Shown here: positions 40,849 to 49,357 of the stretch, piece by piece
Layout: each line of letters starts with the position of its first letter
Position numbering within the stretch: the stretch's first letter is position 1
Assembly (NCBI GenBank): GCA_041678605.1
Contig: JBAYNW010000003.1
Location: 20,575-84,574 of the forward strand
Length of the DNA: 64,000 nucleotides
Direction of reading: 5' to 3'
Source: JBAYNW01 sp041678605
GTDB taxonomy: Bacteria > Cyanobacteriota > Vampirovibrionia > Gastranaerophilales > Gastranaerophilaceae
Program-made: the position numbers and the translations under genes
Notes under the pieces: generated by a model
What the model saw: the letters and a program-made list of their open reading frames with translations, nothing else
What the model was told of the DNA's origin: nothing
Database searches by the model: none

Positions 40849-41631
40849 TTAATTCGTCTCGACGGATAAATTCATAAATTCTATGTCGTCATAATCCACG
40901 TGAGCAGTTTGGGTCATGTTTCGGCCGGTTTTTATGGTGACTTCGTTTAACTGGTTTTGCCTTATAAGCCCGTACGGTATTTTTATTTTCTGCCCGTCGC
41001 CGTTTACCTGAATGTCCGCAATCTTATTCCCGTTAAAATAAATTTCCGGAGGGCTTGCGTATGCGTTTGCGACATTGTTCTGCCCCATTGATTTTGCCAT
41101 AATTGTATCTATGCCTATAATAGAACCTATAACAAGAATTACCTTTGATCCTGATACAATAGCTGGAATTTTAAAATTTTTTGAGTAGTAAGGTCCGATG
41201 GCCTTTACCTGAAATTCTCCCGCATTTGCGGATTGGTTTGAGTAATTGTTATCGCCCAGATGGAACATGTTTGTTTCAACCGTAATATCTTTTGGCGTCG
41301 ATTTTTCTATCCCCATAATAATCGGGCGAGATGCAGTATTTTTATCAATCGTAACGGAATAAGGTTTGTAGCCTTTTTTTTCGACCGACATAACGGTTTG
41401 ACCGCTGACATTTGCGTCCAGAGCAAAATTCCCGTTAGAATCCGTGTAAGTTTTGTAATTCTTTTGGGGCAGCGAAACTTTAGCTCCCCTTATGGGTGCA
41501 TTTGTGGCTGAATCTAAAACCTGATTGGAGCCGACAATCATTTCTTTTTCAACCCCGCCTTGAACTATCCCGCAAAAAGCAGGTAAATTGATTGTAAATA
41601 TTATAATCAATGCGACAAAAAACTTAGGCAT
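40849..41631 (-). CDS. Secreted protein with carboxypeptidase-regulatory-like (CarboxypepD_reg) domain
   Basis: I choose ATG 41631 (260 residues; GAGGG 5 bases upstream). A signal peptide MPKFFVALIIIFTINLPAFC is followed by an Ig-like beta domain, DSATNAPIRGAKVSLPQKNY, then TDSNGNFAL and VEKKGYKPYSVTI, the regulatory-like fold. The C-terminal half is unassigned beta structure (IYFNGNKIADIQV). The Cys at the end of the signal could be a lipidation site, but the lipobox is imperfect. Likely exported or surface-bound. Confidence 0.75.
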   Translation of the reverse strand: MPKFFVALIIIFTINLPAFCGIVQGGVEKEMIVGSNQVLDSATNAPIRGAKVSLPQKNYKTYTDSNGNFALDANVSGQTVMSVEKKGYKPYSVTIDKNTASRPIIMGIEKSTPKDITVETNMFHLGDNNYSNQSANAGEFQVKAIGPYYSKNFKIPAIVSGSKVILVIGSIIGIDTIMAKSMGQNNVANAYASPPEIYFNGNKIADIQVNGDGQKIKIPYGLIRQNQLNEVTIKTGRNMTQTAHVDYDDIEFMNLSVETN

Positions 41632-41767
41632 ATCAACCCTCACTCGAACTCTTGTCCTTAATTTAGCGTTCTTGAGGAAAGAATAAAACAGCTTATAGAG
41701 GAAGCTTGAGGATATTTTTAAGAAAGTAAAAATTTTATTTGTAATTTGAACTGTTTTTGGTATTATT

Positions 41768-41800
41768 TAGTTGAAGGGCTGAAAGGCCGAACAGTCAAAA
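41768..41800. repeat. Module A repeat upstream of tRNA-Leu
   Basis: GTTGAAGGGCTGAAAGGCCG and following sequence. It lies 30 bases before the tRNA gene. Confidence 0.6.
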
Positions 41801-41831
41801 AAACAATAAATGACAATTTAATACTATAAAT

Positions 41832-41916
41832 GCCGAAGTGGCGAAATGGTAGACGCAGTGGACTCAAAATCCACCGAGGTTCACCCCTTGTGCGAGTTCG
41901 AGTCTCGCCTTCGGCA
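41832..41916 (+). tRNA. tRNA-Leu (anticodon CAA)
   Basis: An 85-nt class II tRNA. The acceptor arm is GCCGAAG / CTTCGGC with discriminator A. The anticodon stem GTGGA/TCCAC holds the loop CTCAAAA, anticodon CAA. A long variable arm follows, and the T-arm has GAGTTCGAGTCTC. CCA is not encoded. Confidence 0.97.
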
Positions 41917-41976
41917 ATCTTATAATAAATCTCTGTAAATATGCGGGGATTTTTATTATGTCAAAGGCACAAAAAG

Positions 41977-42849
41977 TTATACCAATATTTTTAATTTTTT
42001 CATTTGTTCCAAAAATCTTCCATTTTCTATTCTGTCACTTATAATCTTCTCTTTCATTATTTCATTCCAATTTTTTGGGTTATCATCAATATTTTTCCAA
42101 TTATAACGAGATGAGCTTTTATCATTATAAAATAAATCTGAAAGAACTTTAGATATTATTTGTGATTTAGATTTAAGTTGTGTAGGTGTTTTCTGGTAAA
42201 CATATAATGAAACACCAAATCTGTCGCTTTTTATGTTTTTTGCTATAAATTTATATTTCAAAATACCATCTTGACTCAGTTCAGAAATTCTATCATATAG
42301 AAAATCCATCGGAACATCCTTAAACTTTGTTGTTTTTTCACCAACTGAAGCCGAAAAATAATTATCTATTTTATTAATGTCAATTGTAGAATCTTTTGGA
42401 TTGGCTATAAAATGTAAATGTGCCGGAATTATACCCTTTATATTGGCCATTTCATCACCTTCTCCTGCCCCTGATTCAAAAATATATAAGTCTTCTTTCG
42501 GATGTGTTAATTTTACCAACTCTGTAATGCGGTTAATTGATTGCAAGGTTGTTTCTTTACTTTGCACATAATATCTGGAAAAGTTATTTATGCCATTTTT
42601 ATTCGGCATAAGCAACAAACGGAATTTCCCAGCTCCGAAGACATCAAAATAGGTGTTAAAATCTTGGCTTACCCCAACTAGTTTCATAGGCAAGGCTAAA
42701 TCTTTGCCCATAACAAGCAGCCTTAATTTTGAAGATGCTTTTTTATAAAAATCATCGTAATTGTTGCACTTAAGTTCACGATCATCAAATAGACTACTAA
42801 AATTTATGTCCTGATTTTGTTTAAAAATATATCTTGGTTGTACTCTCAT
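41977..42849 (-). CDS. Hypothetical protein with possible HIT-like domain
   Basis: The 290-residue protein opens with RVQPRYIFKQNQDINFSSLF, similar to the NFG/SFG-type N-termini. The middle (KFRLLLMPNKNGINNF, then LYIFESGAGEGDEM, then IIPAHLHFIANP) has the layout of HIT proteins, in which an acidic/Gly patch precedes a His-x-His motif. The third His is not obvious. The C-terminal 100 residues are lysine-rich and unassigned. It follows tRNA-Leu and runs against it. No signal peptide. HIT is an inference. Confidence 0.5.
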   Translation of the reverse strand: MRVQPRYIFKQNQDINFSSLFDDRELKCNNYDDFYKKASSKLRLLVMGKDLALPMKLVGVSQDFNTYFDVFGAGKFRLLLMPNKNGINNFSRYYVQSKETTLQSINRITELVKLTHPKEDLYIFESGAGEGDEMANIKGIIPAHLHFIANPKDSTIDINKIDNYFSASVGEKTTKFKDVPMDFLYDRISELSQDGILKYKFIAKNIKSDRFGVSLYVYQKTPTQLKSKSQIISKVLSDLFYNDKSSSRYNWKNIDDNPKNWNEIMKEKIISDRIENGRFLEQMKKLKILV

Positions 42850-43106
42850 AATTAAATCACCATAATTAACTTCACAAGGATTATATTTACTTAAACCTTG
42901 TCAAAATATTTTTTGCCACAAAAAGCGTTGCCGATTCTATCCGTAGCTATTATTATAATTTGTTCTTAACCCATTGTAAATATTTATAAAGTGAGTTTAT
43001 ATTTCTTAATAAACAGGTTGTGGATTGGTAAAGAAACCGAAAGGTGCAAAAATTGCACCTTTCAGACTTCCTTTTATTGCTGAAGTTTTAGCATGTTTTG
43101 ATTATT
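42850..43106. other. Intergenic region with bidirectional hairpin
   Basis: A perfect stem, GAAAGGTGCAA / TTGCACCTTTC (43039-43063, loop AAA), lies here and may terminate the SPFH gene. The rest is A/T-rich with possible promoter boxes for 41977-42849. Confidence 0.55.
43039..43063. terminator. Hairpin terminator downstream of the SPFH gene
   Basis: An 11-bp perfect stem with a 3-base loop. On the minus strand it is followed by CGGTTTCTTT, a modest T-rich tail. Confidence 0.6.
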
Positions 43107-44078
43107 TTATTTCACGGTTCCTTTGAACATTTCCTTAATTCCGTCGACGGAGCTTAGGATTCCGGTTGCTTCATAAGGCATATAAACGATTTTATTGTTT
43201 TCGCCGGCCGCTATTGATTTTAAAGTTTCCAAATACTTCATTGCAATCAAGTACTGATCAGGTTTCCCCTTGTTTTCAATCGCCCCGATTACAACCTTAA
43301 TCGCCGTTCCTTCCGCATTGGCATTTATAATCCTTGCTTGAGCATCCCCGTCTGCTCTTAATATTGCAGATTGTTTATCCCCTTCGGCTCTGTTAATTTG
43401 AGACAACTTATCACCTTCAGCTTTCAAGATTGCCGCTTGCTTAAGACCTTCGGCTTCTAAAATATTAGCACGTTTGTCTCGCTCCGCTTTCATTTGCTTG
43501 TCCATTGCCTGTTGAATATCTAAAGGCGGAGTGATGTCCTGAAGCTCAACCCTATTGACTTTCACGCCCCATTTATTTGTTGCCTCGTCCAAAATGGCTC
43601 TTAATTCCTGATTAATCTTGTCGCGTGAAACCAAAGTTTCCTGTAAATCCAACTGCCCGACAAGGTTTCTCAGCGTTGTTTGGGTAAGTTTTTCTATCGC
43701 ATCTGATAAGTTTTGAATTTCATACGTCGCACTTTTCGGATCGATAATTTGAAAATAAATAATCGCATTAATACTTATAGAAACGTTGTCTTTTGTAATA
43801 ACGTTCTGGCGGGGAAAATCATAAACCGCTTCCCTCATATCAATTTTTGTTCTTTCCTTTATATATGTATAAGTTGAGCCGTCAAGTCCTTTTTGAGTAA
43901 CTCTCCAGTTCATGCCCCGTGGAGACTCCAAAATCGGGAAAATAAAATTGAAACCCGATTGCAAAACCCTATCAAATCTTCCTAACCGTTCAATAATAAC
44001 AACTTCTGCCTGCTGAACAATTATAACCCCTTTAAGCACGTACACTACTGCAAGTGCAACTAAAACCCATAAAAACAT
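43107..44078 (-). CDS. SPFH/Band 7 family protein (QmcA/stomatin-like)
   Basis: The 323-residue protein has one N-terminal membrane helix (MFLWVLVALAVVYVLKGVII) and a Band 7 domain: QQAEVVIIERLGRFDRVL, NRVELQDITPP, then a coiled coil rich in AEGDKxxxILRAEGDAQ. Such proteins form microdomain cages around membrane proteases. The NfeD partner is encoded just upstream at 44165, the usual pairing. A module E repeat lies between the two genes. Start has AAAGGAGG. Confidence 0.93.
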   Translation of the reverse strand: MFLWVLVALAVVYVLKGVIIVQQAEVVIIERLGRFDRVLQSGFNFIFPILESPRGMNWRVTQKGLDGSTYTYIKERTKIDMREAVYDFPRQNVITKDNVSISINAIIYFQIIDPKSATYEIQNLSDAIEKLTQTTLRNLVGQLDLQETLVSRDKINQELRAILDEATNKWGVKVNRVELQDITPPLDIQQAMDKQMKAERDKRANILEAEGLKQAAILKAEGDKLSQINRAEGDKQSAILRADGDAQARIINANAEGTAIKVVIGAIENKGKPDQYLIAMKYLETLKSIAAGENNKIVYMPYEATGILSSVDGIKEMFKGTVK

Positions 44079-44092
44079 GTTTGCCTCCTTTG

Positions 44093-44176
44093 TTGGAGGA
44101 ATGGAGGACAGGATGTATGGATGTATGGCACACTTTTAGGCTATACCTCTATACTTCTAATCTTCTAAACCTCTTT
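44093..44176. repeat. Module E repeat, copy 1
   Basis: GGAGGACAGGATGTATGGATG and then GCTATACCTCTATACTTCTA units of about 8 bp. It is nearly the same as the copy at 44606-44690; the two flank the NfeD gene. It supplies the C-terminal end of NfeD (stop codon in the AACCTCT region). Confidence 0.8.
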
Positions 44177-44590
44177 TTCTACATATAACGTTAAACTTTC
44201 GTTTCTGATAATTTTGACCTTTGCACCGACCGGAATTTCTTCGCCCGAATTTGAACGTGCTTCCCAACGTTCATTATAAATCGATACTACCCCACTATTT
44301 GATGTTATGGTATCGGTTACTTTGGCGATTTGGCCGATATATTTTTCTTCAACCCCTGTTTTTTCACCATTTTCTTTATTTTTAACCAGAAGCGGGCGTA
44401 AAAACAACAGGAATATCGCCGAAAATACTACAAAAACAGGAACAAGAATATTCCAATCTATGATGAAAAACGCCACAATTGCCGTCACAAAGCATGCAAG
44501 TGCCAAATTTAAGAAAAACATTACCGGAGTAAAAATTTCTATGATGATAAAAATTATTCCGGTGACTATCAGTAATTGCCAATAGGCCAT
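44165..44590 (-). CDS. NfeD family protein
   Basis: I start it at ATG 44590 (141 residues) because AAGGAG lies 6 bases upstream; a longer reading would translate a module E repeat. Three or four membrane segments (QLLIVTGIIFIIIEIF, FFLNLALACFVTAIVAF, WNILVPVFVVFSAIFLLF) are followed by a C-terminal OB-fold: GQIAKVTDTI, SGVVSIYNERWEARS, GAKVKIIR. It partners the SPFH protein at 43107. Confidence 0.9.
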   Translation of the reverse strand: MAYWQLLIVTGIIFIIIEIFTPVMFFLNLALACFVTAIVAFFIIDWNILVPVFVVFSAIFLLFLRPLLVKNKENGEKTGVEEKYIGQIAKVTDTITSNSGVVSIYNERWEARSNSGEEIPVGAKVKIIRNESLTLYVEKEV

Positions 44591-44605
44591 ATAAACTCCT
44601 TTTTG

Positions 44606-44690
44606 GAGGTCTGGAGGACAGAATGTACGGATGTATGGCACACCTTTGGGCTATACCTCTATACTTCTAATCTTCTAAACCTCTATTAAT
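44606..44690. repeat. Module E repeat, copy 2
   Basis: A near copy of 44093-44176 on the other side of the NfeD gene, running into the end of the DUF1858 gene (stop at 44675-44677). Confidence 0.8.
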
Positions 44691-44875
44691 GCGTTGATTT
44701 CAGCTACCATCTCATCCGGATCAAATCCGTGGACTTTTGCCCCTGCTTCAAGGTTTTCGAACCGTGCCGCCGCACAGCCGATACAACCAAGCCCGTATTT
44801 TGCAAAAATTTCCAAACTTTGAGGGTATTTTTGCACAATATCAATAATACTCATATCTTTTGTTACTTTTTCCAT
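44675..44875 (-). CDS. DUF1858 domain protein
   Basis: The 66-residue protein starts MEKVTKDMSIIDIVQKYPQS and has YGLGCIGCAAARFENLEAGA, matching DUF1858, which often sits beside iron-sulfur or hybrid-cluster proteins. The CxxC could bind metal. The RBS and first codons are duplicated 117 bases upstream, around a REP-like element. It leads the NfeD/SPFH genes in the same direction. Confidence 0.88.
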   Translation of the reverse strand: MEKVTKDMSIIDIVQKYPQSLEIFAKYGLGCIGCAAARFENLEAGAKVHGFDPDEMVAEINALIEV

Positions 44876-45010
44876 TTTTTACTCCTTTGAACCTTCTATT
44901 ACTTGGATTGCCGCGTCGGGGGCTTCACCCCTTCTCGCAATGACATTCTTCTACGGCTCGTTCCTCGCCTAGAATTCTGTCACTTTTTCCATTTTTTACT
45001 CCTTTTTTGA
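44864..45010. repeat. REP-like insertion flanked by a 28-bp direct duplication
   Basis: On the minus strand AAAGGAGTAAAAAATGGAAA and the next eight bases occur twice: at the DUF1858 start and again upstream, around 44982-45010. Between them is a palindromic REP-like sequence with GTCATTGCGAG, a GGGGTGAAGCCCC stem and CGCGGCAATCC. The outer copy reads MEKVTEF then stops. Confidence 0.8.
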
Positions 45011-45066
45011 TTTTTCCAAAACTATCATTAAACTCATTATATACGAAAAAAGAAGGAAATAAACCC

Positions 45067-45246
45067 ATGAAATTTTTGAAAAACTTTTTTAATGATGAAA
45101 GCACAATTGTTGGGCTTTGCGGATTTGAAACGACAAAACCAAAATACAGCAAAAGCACAAATGCAAGAGAAAATTTTTTAAATCGCTTTAATATCCAAAG
45201 AACTTTTGAAACAAATTTTGAACAAAACGTGTTTTTGGAGGTTTAG
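45067..45246 (+). CDS. Small hypothetical protein, 59 residues
   Basis: ATG 45067 has AAGGAA upstream. The protein is KFLKNFFNDESTIVGLCGFE then TTKPKYSKSTNARENFLNRF, soluble, with one Cys and no signal. Unknown function. Its last codons and stop (VFLEV, TAG) lie in a module E unit (GGAGGTTTAGAAGG). It is divergent from the DUF1858 gene and may share its promoter region. Confidence 0.6.
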   Translation: MKFLKNFFNDESTIVGLCGFETTKPKYSKSTNARENFLNRFNIQRTFETNFEQNVFLEV

Positions 45247-45388
45247 AAGGCCGGATGGCTTTTTACGAAGTGATTAAGTGACTGGGTGGTTAAGTGACTA
45301 AGTGCAACAAACTTTTCTTTTCCCGTTTCTCTTCTCACGTCTCACATCTCACGTCTCACGTTTTCCCGTTTCCCGTTTTCCTTTTCCT
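45236..45388. repeat. Composite repeat cassette: E/A, B, short oligo-T, C
   Basis: It fills the space between the 59-residue protein gene (+) and the bifunctional nuclease gene (-). B is at 45257-45308. C heptamers CTCACGT/CTCACAT follow and then GTTTCCC filler to the nuclease stop. The two convergent genes are each faced by units with stop codons in their own direction. Confidence 0.88.
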
Positions 45389-45399
45389 AACCGCTTCGT

Positions 45400-45909
45400 T
45401 TACTGTTCCGATTCCGGAAAATCTTTCAATAATTTTTCAAAATCAGAGGGCTTGACGTTCTGGATAAAGTCTTTAAATTCTTTTGTTTCTTCCTCGTCTT
45501 TAACGGAATCTGTTGACACAGAACCGTTTGCAAGAACATTGGCCGCAACAAAAATTGGAGCGTCCACCCTTATCGCAACGGCAATGGCATCTGAAGGACG
45601 GGCGTCAATTTCAAGTTCTTCGCCTGCCTTATTTGTCAGGCACAAACTTGCAAAATAAGTTTCTTTTTCCACATCGTTAATCTCAATCCTGTCGAGCGTA
45701 TAACCGGCTTTTTCTATAAGGCTTATAATCAAATCGTGTGTCATCGGCCTTGCAACGTTAAGGTTTTCGATTTTTCTTATGATTGCACTTGCCTCGGCCG
45801 AGCCAATCCAAATCGGAAGTGCTTTCCTGTTGTCTTTATCGTGAAGCACCACAATCGGTGAACCTGTTCTTGTATCAAGGGCAATGCCCATTACTCGCAT
45901 TTCTATCAT
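45400..45909 (-). CDS. Bifunctional nuclease family protein (BFN, DUF151)
   Basis: The 169-residue protein has the family's RVMGIALDTRTGSPIVVLHD, LPIWIGSAEASAI and DARPSDAIAVAIRVDAPIFVA. Members are found in Cyanobacteria, plants and many bacteria; they have DNase/RNase activity in plants. AAAGGATG precedes the ATG. The last 40 residues are acidic. It is a single gene between two repeat arrays. Confidence 0.92.
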   Translation of the reverse strand: MIEMRVMGIALDTRTGSPIVVLHDKDNRKALPIWIGSAEASAIIRKIENLNVARPMTHDLIISLIEKAGYTLDRIEINDVEKETYFASLCLTNKAGEELEIDARPSDAIAVAIRVDAPIFVAANVLANGSVSTDSVKDEEETKEFKDFIQNVKPSDFEKLLKDFPESEQ

Positions 45910-45951
45910 GGCTTACATCCTTTAGTATTAATTTTCTATTTATATTTTTGG

Positions 45952-46020
45952 GTTAAAGGGTGAACGGGTGAACGGGTTAACGGTTTAATGGTTATTTTTT
46001 AAACTTTTCACCTTTTCCCC
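45952..46020. repeat. Module A-type repeat
   Basis: GGGTGAACGGGTGAACGGGTT then GGTTTAATGG units. It separates the BFN start from the end of the YibE/F gene. Confidence 0.7.
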
Positions 46021-46038
46021 TAAATTATATCACTAAAA

Positions 46039-47136
46039 TCATTTCCTTCCACCCTTAATCAGGTAAGCTGCAATAATAGCTGTAATGGGGACACATAGCA
46101 CTATTGCGATACTTCCGATTAGAGCCGAGGAAATCTCTGTTGCAACCTGATTAAGATTAAAAAACTTTTGCAAATCAATGTTGCCGGAAAGCAGCACTAA
46201 TGCCAAAGCCCCGCCAAGATATGCTAAAATCAGAGTATTTGCCATAGTCCCGATTATATCTTTCCCGACATTCATGCCTGACGTGAACAATTCTCTCACC
46301 CCCATTTTTTGATTTGATGAAAAAAGTTCATTAACCGTACTTGAAATTGACATTCCGATATCCATTACAGCCCCCAAGGCACCTATTATCATGGCCGAAG
46401 CCAAAACCCCGACAAAATTCAAATTAGGGTGGGCAGAAAATAAAAACATGCTCTCCTCTGATGAAAAGCCCGTCAAACCGGCAATTTTTATGCTTAAAAT
46501 CGACAAAAATCCGGCAACAACAAGGCTCAAAACCGTTCCCAAGATAGCGGCCGTACTTTTTGAATTAAAGCCCCCGACCAGATAAATCGCAATCACGCAG
46601 GCGAGAACGCAAATCAAAACGGTTGCCAAAATCGGGTTCATCCCGCTCAAAATTAAAGGTGTCAAGGCCCAAAAGATGAGACCTAGAGTTACCAGTATAG
46701 AAATCAGGCTGAAAAGCCCCTTTTTATGCCCGACAATAAGCAACAAGGCAAAGAAAAGCCCCGCCAAAAAGTACAGGGTCGGAACTCTCTGTTTATCCGC
46801 AATGAAAAAATTCACCCCGCCATCGGCCTGTTCTACGTGCAAAATAACCTTGTTACCTCTTTTTAGTTTAATATCATAAGCCGGATTTCCCATAAGCATG
46901 TTATCAATGAAAACTTTTTCACCTTTGTGCGAGCCTGTCAAAATCCTAACCTCGACGGATTGTTTAACCTGATTTAACTCACCTGAAGGTGAAGGCTTTA
47001 TATCTCCGAATGTTTCCACTGACAAAACTTGACCGACTTCTGACGGCAAAACAGGGGTTTGATTGTCCTCTTGAGCCGCAACCGGAGCGGCAAAACTCCA
47101 AAACATTATTAAGATTATAATTATTTTTTTACCCAT
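46039..47136 (-). CDS. YibE/F-like membrane protein
   Basis: A 365-residue protein with a signal peptide (IILIMFWSFAAPVAAQ), an extracytoplasmic beta domain up to about residue 120 (VEVRILTGSHKGEKVFIDN), then seven or eight membrane helices with GAVMDIGMSISSTVNEL and AYLGGALALVLL, as in YibE/F. The transport substrate is unknown. It overlaps the GT87 gene by 8 bases, so expression is linked to the ruvB-glycosyltransferase run. Confidence 0.9.
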   Translation of the reverse strand: MGKKIIIILIMFWSFAAPVAAQEDNQTPVLPSEVGQVLSVETFGDIKPSPSGELNQVKQSVEVRILTGSHKGEKVFIDNMLMGNPAYDIKLKRGNKVILHVEQADGGVNFFIADKQRVPTLYFLAGLFFALLLIVGHKKGLFSLISILVTLGLIFWALTPLILSGMNPILATVLICVLACVIAIYLVGGFNSKSTAAILGTVLSLVVAGFLSILSIKIAGLTGFSSEESMFLFSAHPNLNFVGVLASAMIIGALGAVMDIGMSISSTVNELFSSNQKMGVRELFTSGMNVGKDIIGTMANTLILAYLGGALALVLLSGNIDLQKFFNLNQVATEISSALIGSIAIVLCVPITAIIAAYLIKGGRK

Positions 47137-48394
47137 TATTTTTATCTTTTTCCTTTAAAAATTGTTCCGTAATTATTAAACCGATAAATAAAATCATAAT
47201 TAACGGATTTAATATGACAGAAATTCCTATTTGTGACCATGAATGAGGGGTACTCATCAGAAAATATATTATATCAGGATTTTTAATATAAAGCGGGTTT
47301 ATTATTATGGCACTTTTTGGGATAAGCAACAACCCGAAAAGTATTGTGTAAATTAAATCAAACCTTGATGATTCTTTCACTTCTGCAAATAACCAGAGCG
47401 GGATGAATAAAAAGATTAATTTATAATCAAACACAAGATACGGCATTAGCAGCATATAAAACGTTAACAATGATATCCTTTTCCAAAATATTTTTTCCTT
47501 CCATGTAAAGAACACTATAATCACCGTTATTATATTCCACAGCCAATTATAAATTCTTTCAAACAAAAATGGCGACATAGCCGGATGGGAGCCGAGTTTG
47601 CAAAACGCCCATTTTAGAGGCATAAACAAAGAAGAGGTAAAATTTAATCCCATATTATTATCGTTGCCATAAACGTAGCCTAATTTAAAAAGCTCCAAAT
47701 CCTGTATAAAAACAACAATCTGATTAAAGAAATCCCCTCTCAAAACCATAAAACCGCCGATTATTAATAATCCTGTTAATATTAAGCTCAAAAAGAATTC
47801 CTTATAGCGTTTTTTGAATAGAAACAAAAGCAAAAATAAAAGCGGAAAAGGCTTAATCGCATTTTCTATCGCCAGCAAAATTGCACTTAACAAATACTTT
47901 TCGGATTTAAAGCAATACACGGACAGGGCGAGTACAATAAAAAGAAACATGTCAAAATTGCCCTTGTCCAGATTAAAAAGGACAGGATAGGATAAAAATG
48001 TTATGATAAAAATATTTTGAAAATTCTGTAATTTTGTTAAGGATTTGCCGGAAAACACCTTAATATCCATATATATAAGGAAAGCCATAAAACCGGATGC
48101 AAAAATCAAATACGCAATAACTTTACTTTTAATAAGCGTAAATGGAAACATGAAAATATATGCAAGCGGAAAATAGGCTATCCATGGGGTAACTTCTTTA
48201 TATGGGGCTAAGTTTTGGACAAACGGCAAAACATCTTTGAAATCGCAAAAAGCCTTGTATGCCGGATAAACAAAGGAATTAAAAGGAGGCTTCATTCCCA
48301 TGTAAAATCCCAAAACATAGTGAAATATTACCGCAAGAAAAAACCCCACCAATATTATGTTTGATACTAATGTCACTTTGTTTTCTTTGTTCAT
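47129..48394 (-). CDS. Membrane glycosyltransferase, GT87/DUF2029 family
   Basis: The 421-residue protein has about ten membrane helices. The N-terminal loop (SFVYPAYKAFCDFKDVLPF) and DKGNFDMFLFIVLALSVYCF, then ILLAIENAIKPFPLLFLLLFLF, fit the DUF2029 polyprenyl-phosphate-sugar-dependent family. It would add a sugar outside the cytoplasmic membrane, using a lipid-linked donor made by the GT2 at 48398, which is directly upstream. The two genes are separated by three bases. Confidence 0.85.
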   Translation of the reverse strand: MNKENKVTLVSNIILVGFFLAVIFHYVLGFYMGMKPPFNSFVYPAYKAFCDFKDVLPFVQNLAPYKEVTPWIAYFPLAYIFMFPFTLIKSKVIAYLIFASGFMAFLIYMDIKVFSGKSLTKLQNFQNIFIITFLSYPVLFNLDKGNFDMFLFIVLALSVYCFKSEKYLLSAILLAIENAIKPFPLLFLLLFLFKKRYKEFFLSLILTGLLIIGGFMVLRGDFFNQIVVFIQDLELFKLGYVYGNDNNMGLNFTSSLFMPLKWAFCKLGSHPAMSPFLFERIYNWLWNIITVIIVFFTWKEKIFWKRISLLTFYMLLMPYLVFDYKLIFLFIPLWLFAEVKESSRFDLIYTILFGLLLIPKSAIIINPLYIKNPDIIYFLMSTPHSWSQIGISVILNPLIMILFIGLIITEQFLKEKDKNNG

Positions 48395-48397
48395 TGC

Positions 48398-49357
48398 CTA
48401 AAAATTTATCCTTTCCTTTTCAACCACAAGAGGTCTTTTGTTTATTCTCGTATAAATGGCTCCGATATATTCACCCAAAATCCCTATTGAAAAAAGCTGG
48501 ACTGACGCAAAGAAAAACAGCCCTATTGCAATAGGTGCAAGTCCCAATTCAAAATATTGCCAGAATAACAGCTTATAAACCAGATAAACAAACGCTATAA
48601 ACATACTCAAAACAGACAATATAAAACCCGCAAATGTCATCAAACGCAACGGCACTTTTGAATGTTTTATAATCCCGTTCATCGCATAATCATAAAGCGA
48701 ATAAAAATTATGCTTGGTTACACCGTTTTTCCTGCGAGGCTGAACAAAAGGAATTATAAATTTATCAAACCCGACTTCGGATATAAGCCCCCTAAAATAG
48801 GGGTAAGGGTCATCAACAGTTTTGCATATATCTATTATTTGCCGGTCATAAAGCCCAAAACCCGTAAAATTCTTTGTCATTTTTGTATTGTCGTCCGAAA
48901 TTTTATCTATAAAAAAGTAGAAAAATTTCCTTATTGCAAAAACCAAAAAATTTTCTTTTGATTGGTCTTTTACGCCGATTACTATTTTGTAGCCTTCCTC
49001 CCATTTTTCAATAAACTTGGAGATGAGTTCGGGCGGGTCTTGCAAGTCAGATGCAAGGTATATAACGGCATCTCCGGATGCGGTCATTTTGGCATGGTAT
49101 TGAGCTCTTATATGCCCAAAATTTCTTGAATTAAAAATAACTTTGTTGGTTTTGTCTTTTTGAGCCAGTGCTTTTAATTTTTGGACTGTTCCATCCGTAG
49201 AGCAATTATCTACCATTATTTTTTCATAATCGTATCTGTCCTTGAATTTTTGCAATTGCAAATCTACTTTTTCAAAAAATTCTTCAATATTTTCTGCTTC
49301 GTTGTAGCAGCTTGAAACAATACTAATCTTTTTTCTGTTAAACATTTTTTTCTCCAA
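48398..49357 (-). CDS. Polyprenyl-phosphate glycosyltransferase, GT2 with two membrane helices
   Basis: The 319-residue protein has a GT2 catalytic part (IVSSCYNEAENIEEFF, VDNCSTDGT, YLASDLQDPPE with the metal-binding DLQD) and two C-terminal membrane helices (MTFAGFILSVLSMFIAFVYLVY, GLAPIAIGLFFFASVQLF). This is the DPM/GtrB type that makes undecaprenyl-phosphate-sugar. It overlaps the ruvB end by 20 bases. It likely supplies the lipid donor for the GT87 gene next to it. Confidence 0.9.
   Translation of the reverse strand: MEKKMFNRKKISIVSSCYNEAENIEEFFEKVDLQLQKFKDRYDYEKIMVDNCSTDGTVQKLKALAQKDKTNKVIFNSRNFGHIRAQYHAKMTASGDAVIYLASDLQDPPELISKFIEKWEEGYKIVIGVKDQSKENFLVFAIRKFFYFFIDKISDDNTKMTKNFTGFGLYDRQIIDICKTVDDPYPYFRGLISEVGFDKFIIPFVQPRRKNGVTKHNFYSLYDYAMNGIIKHSKVPLRLMTFAGFILSVLSMFIAFVYLVYKLLFWQYFELGLAPIAIGLFFFASVQLFSIGILGEYIGAIYTRINKRPLVVEKERINF

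Noticed and set aside
44925..45158. Coding sequence across the REP-like element upstream of the DUF1858 gene
   Set aside because: It is made of the REP sequence and the antisense of the 45067 gene. The duplicated start gives only seven codons.
45302..45658. Open frame with translated strings such as SRLTSHVSRFPVS, also at 52255 and 63587
   Set aside because: These frames arise because the repeat strand opposite to the stop-carrying one has no stop codons. They lack ribosome sites and overlap true genes.
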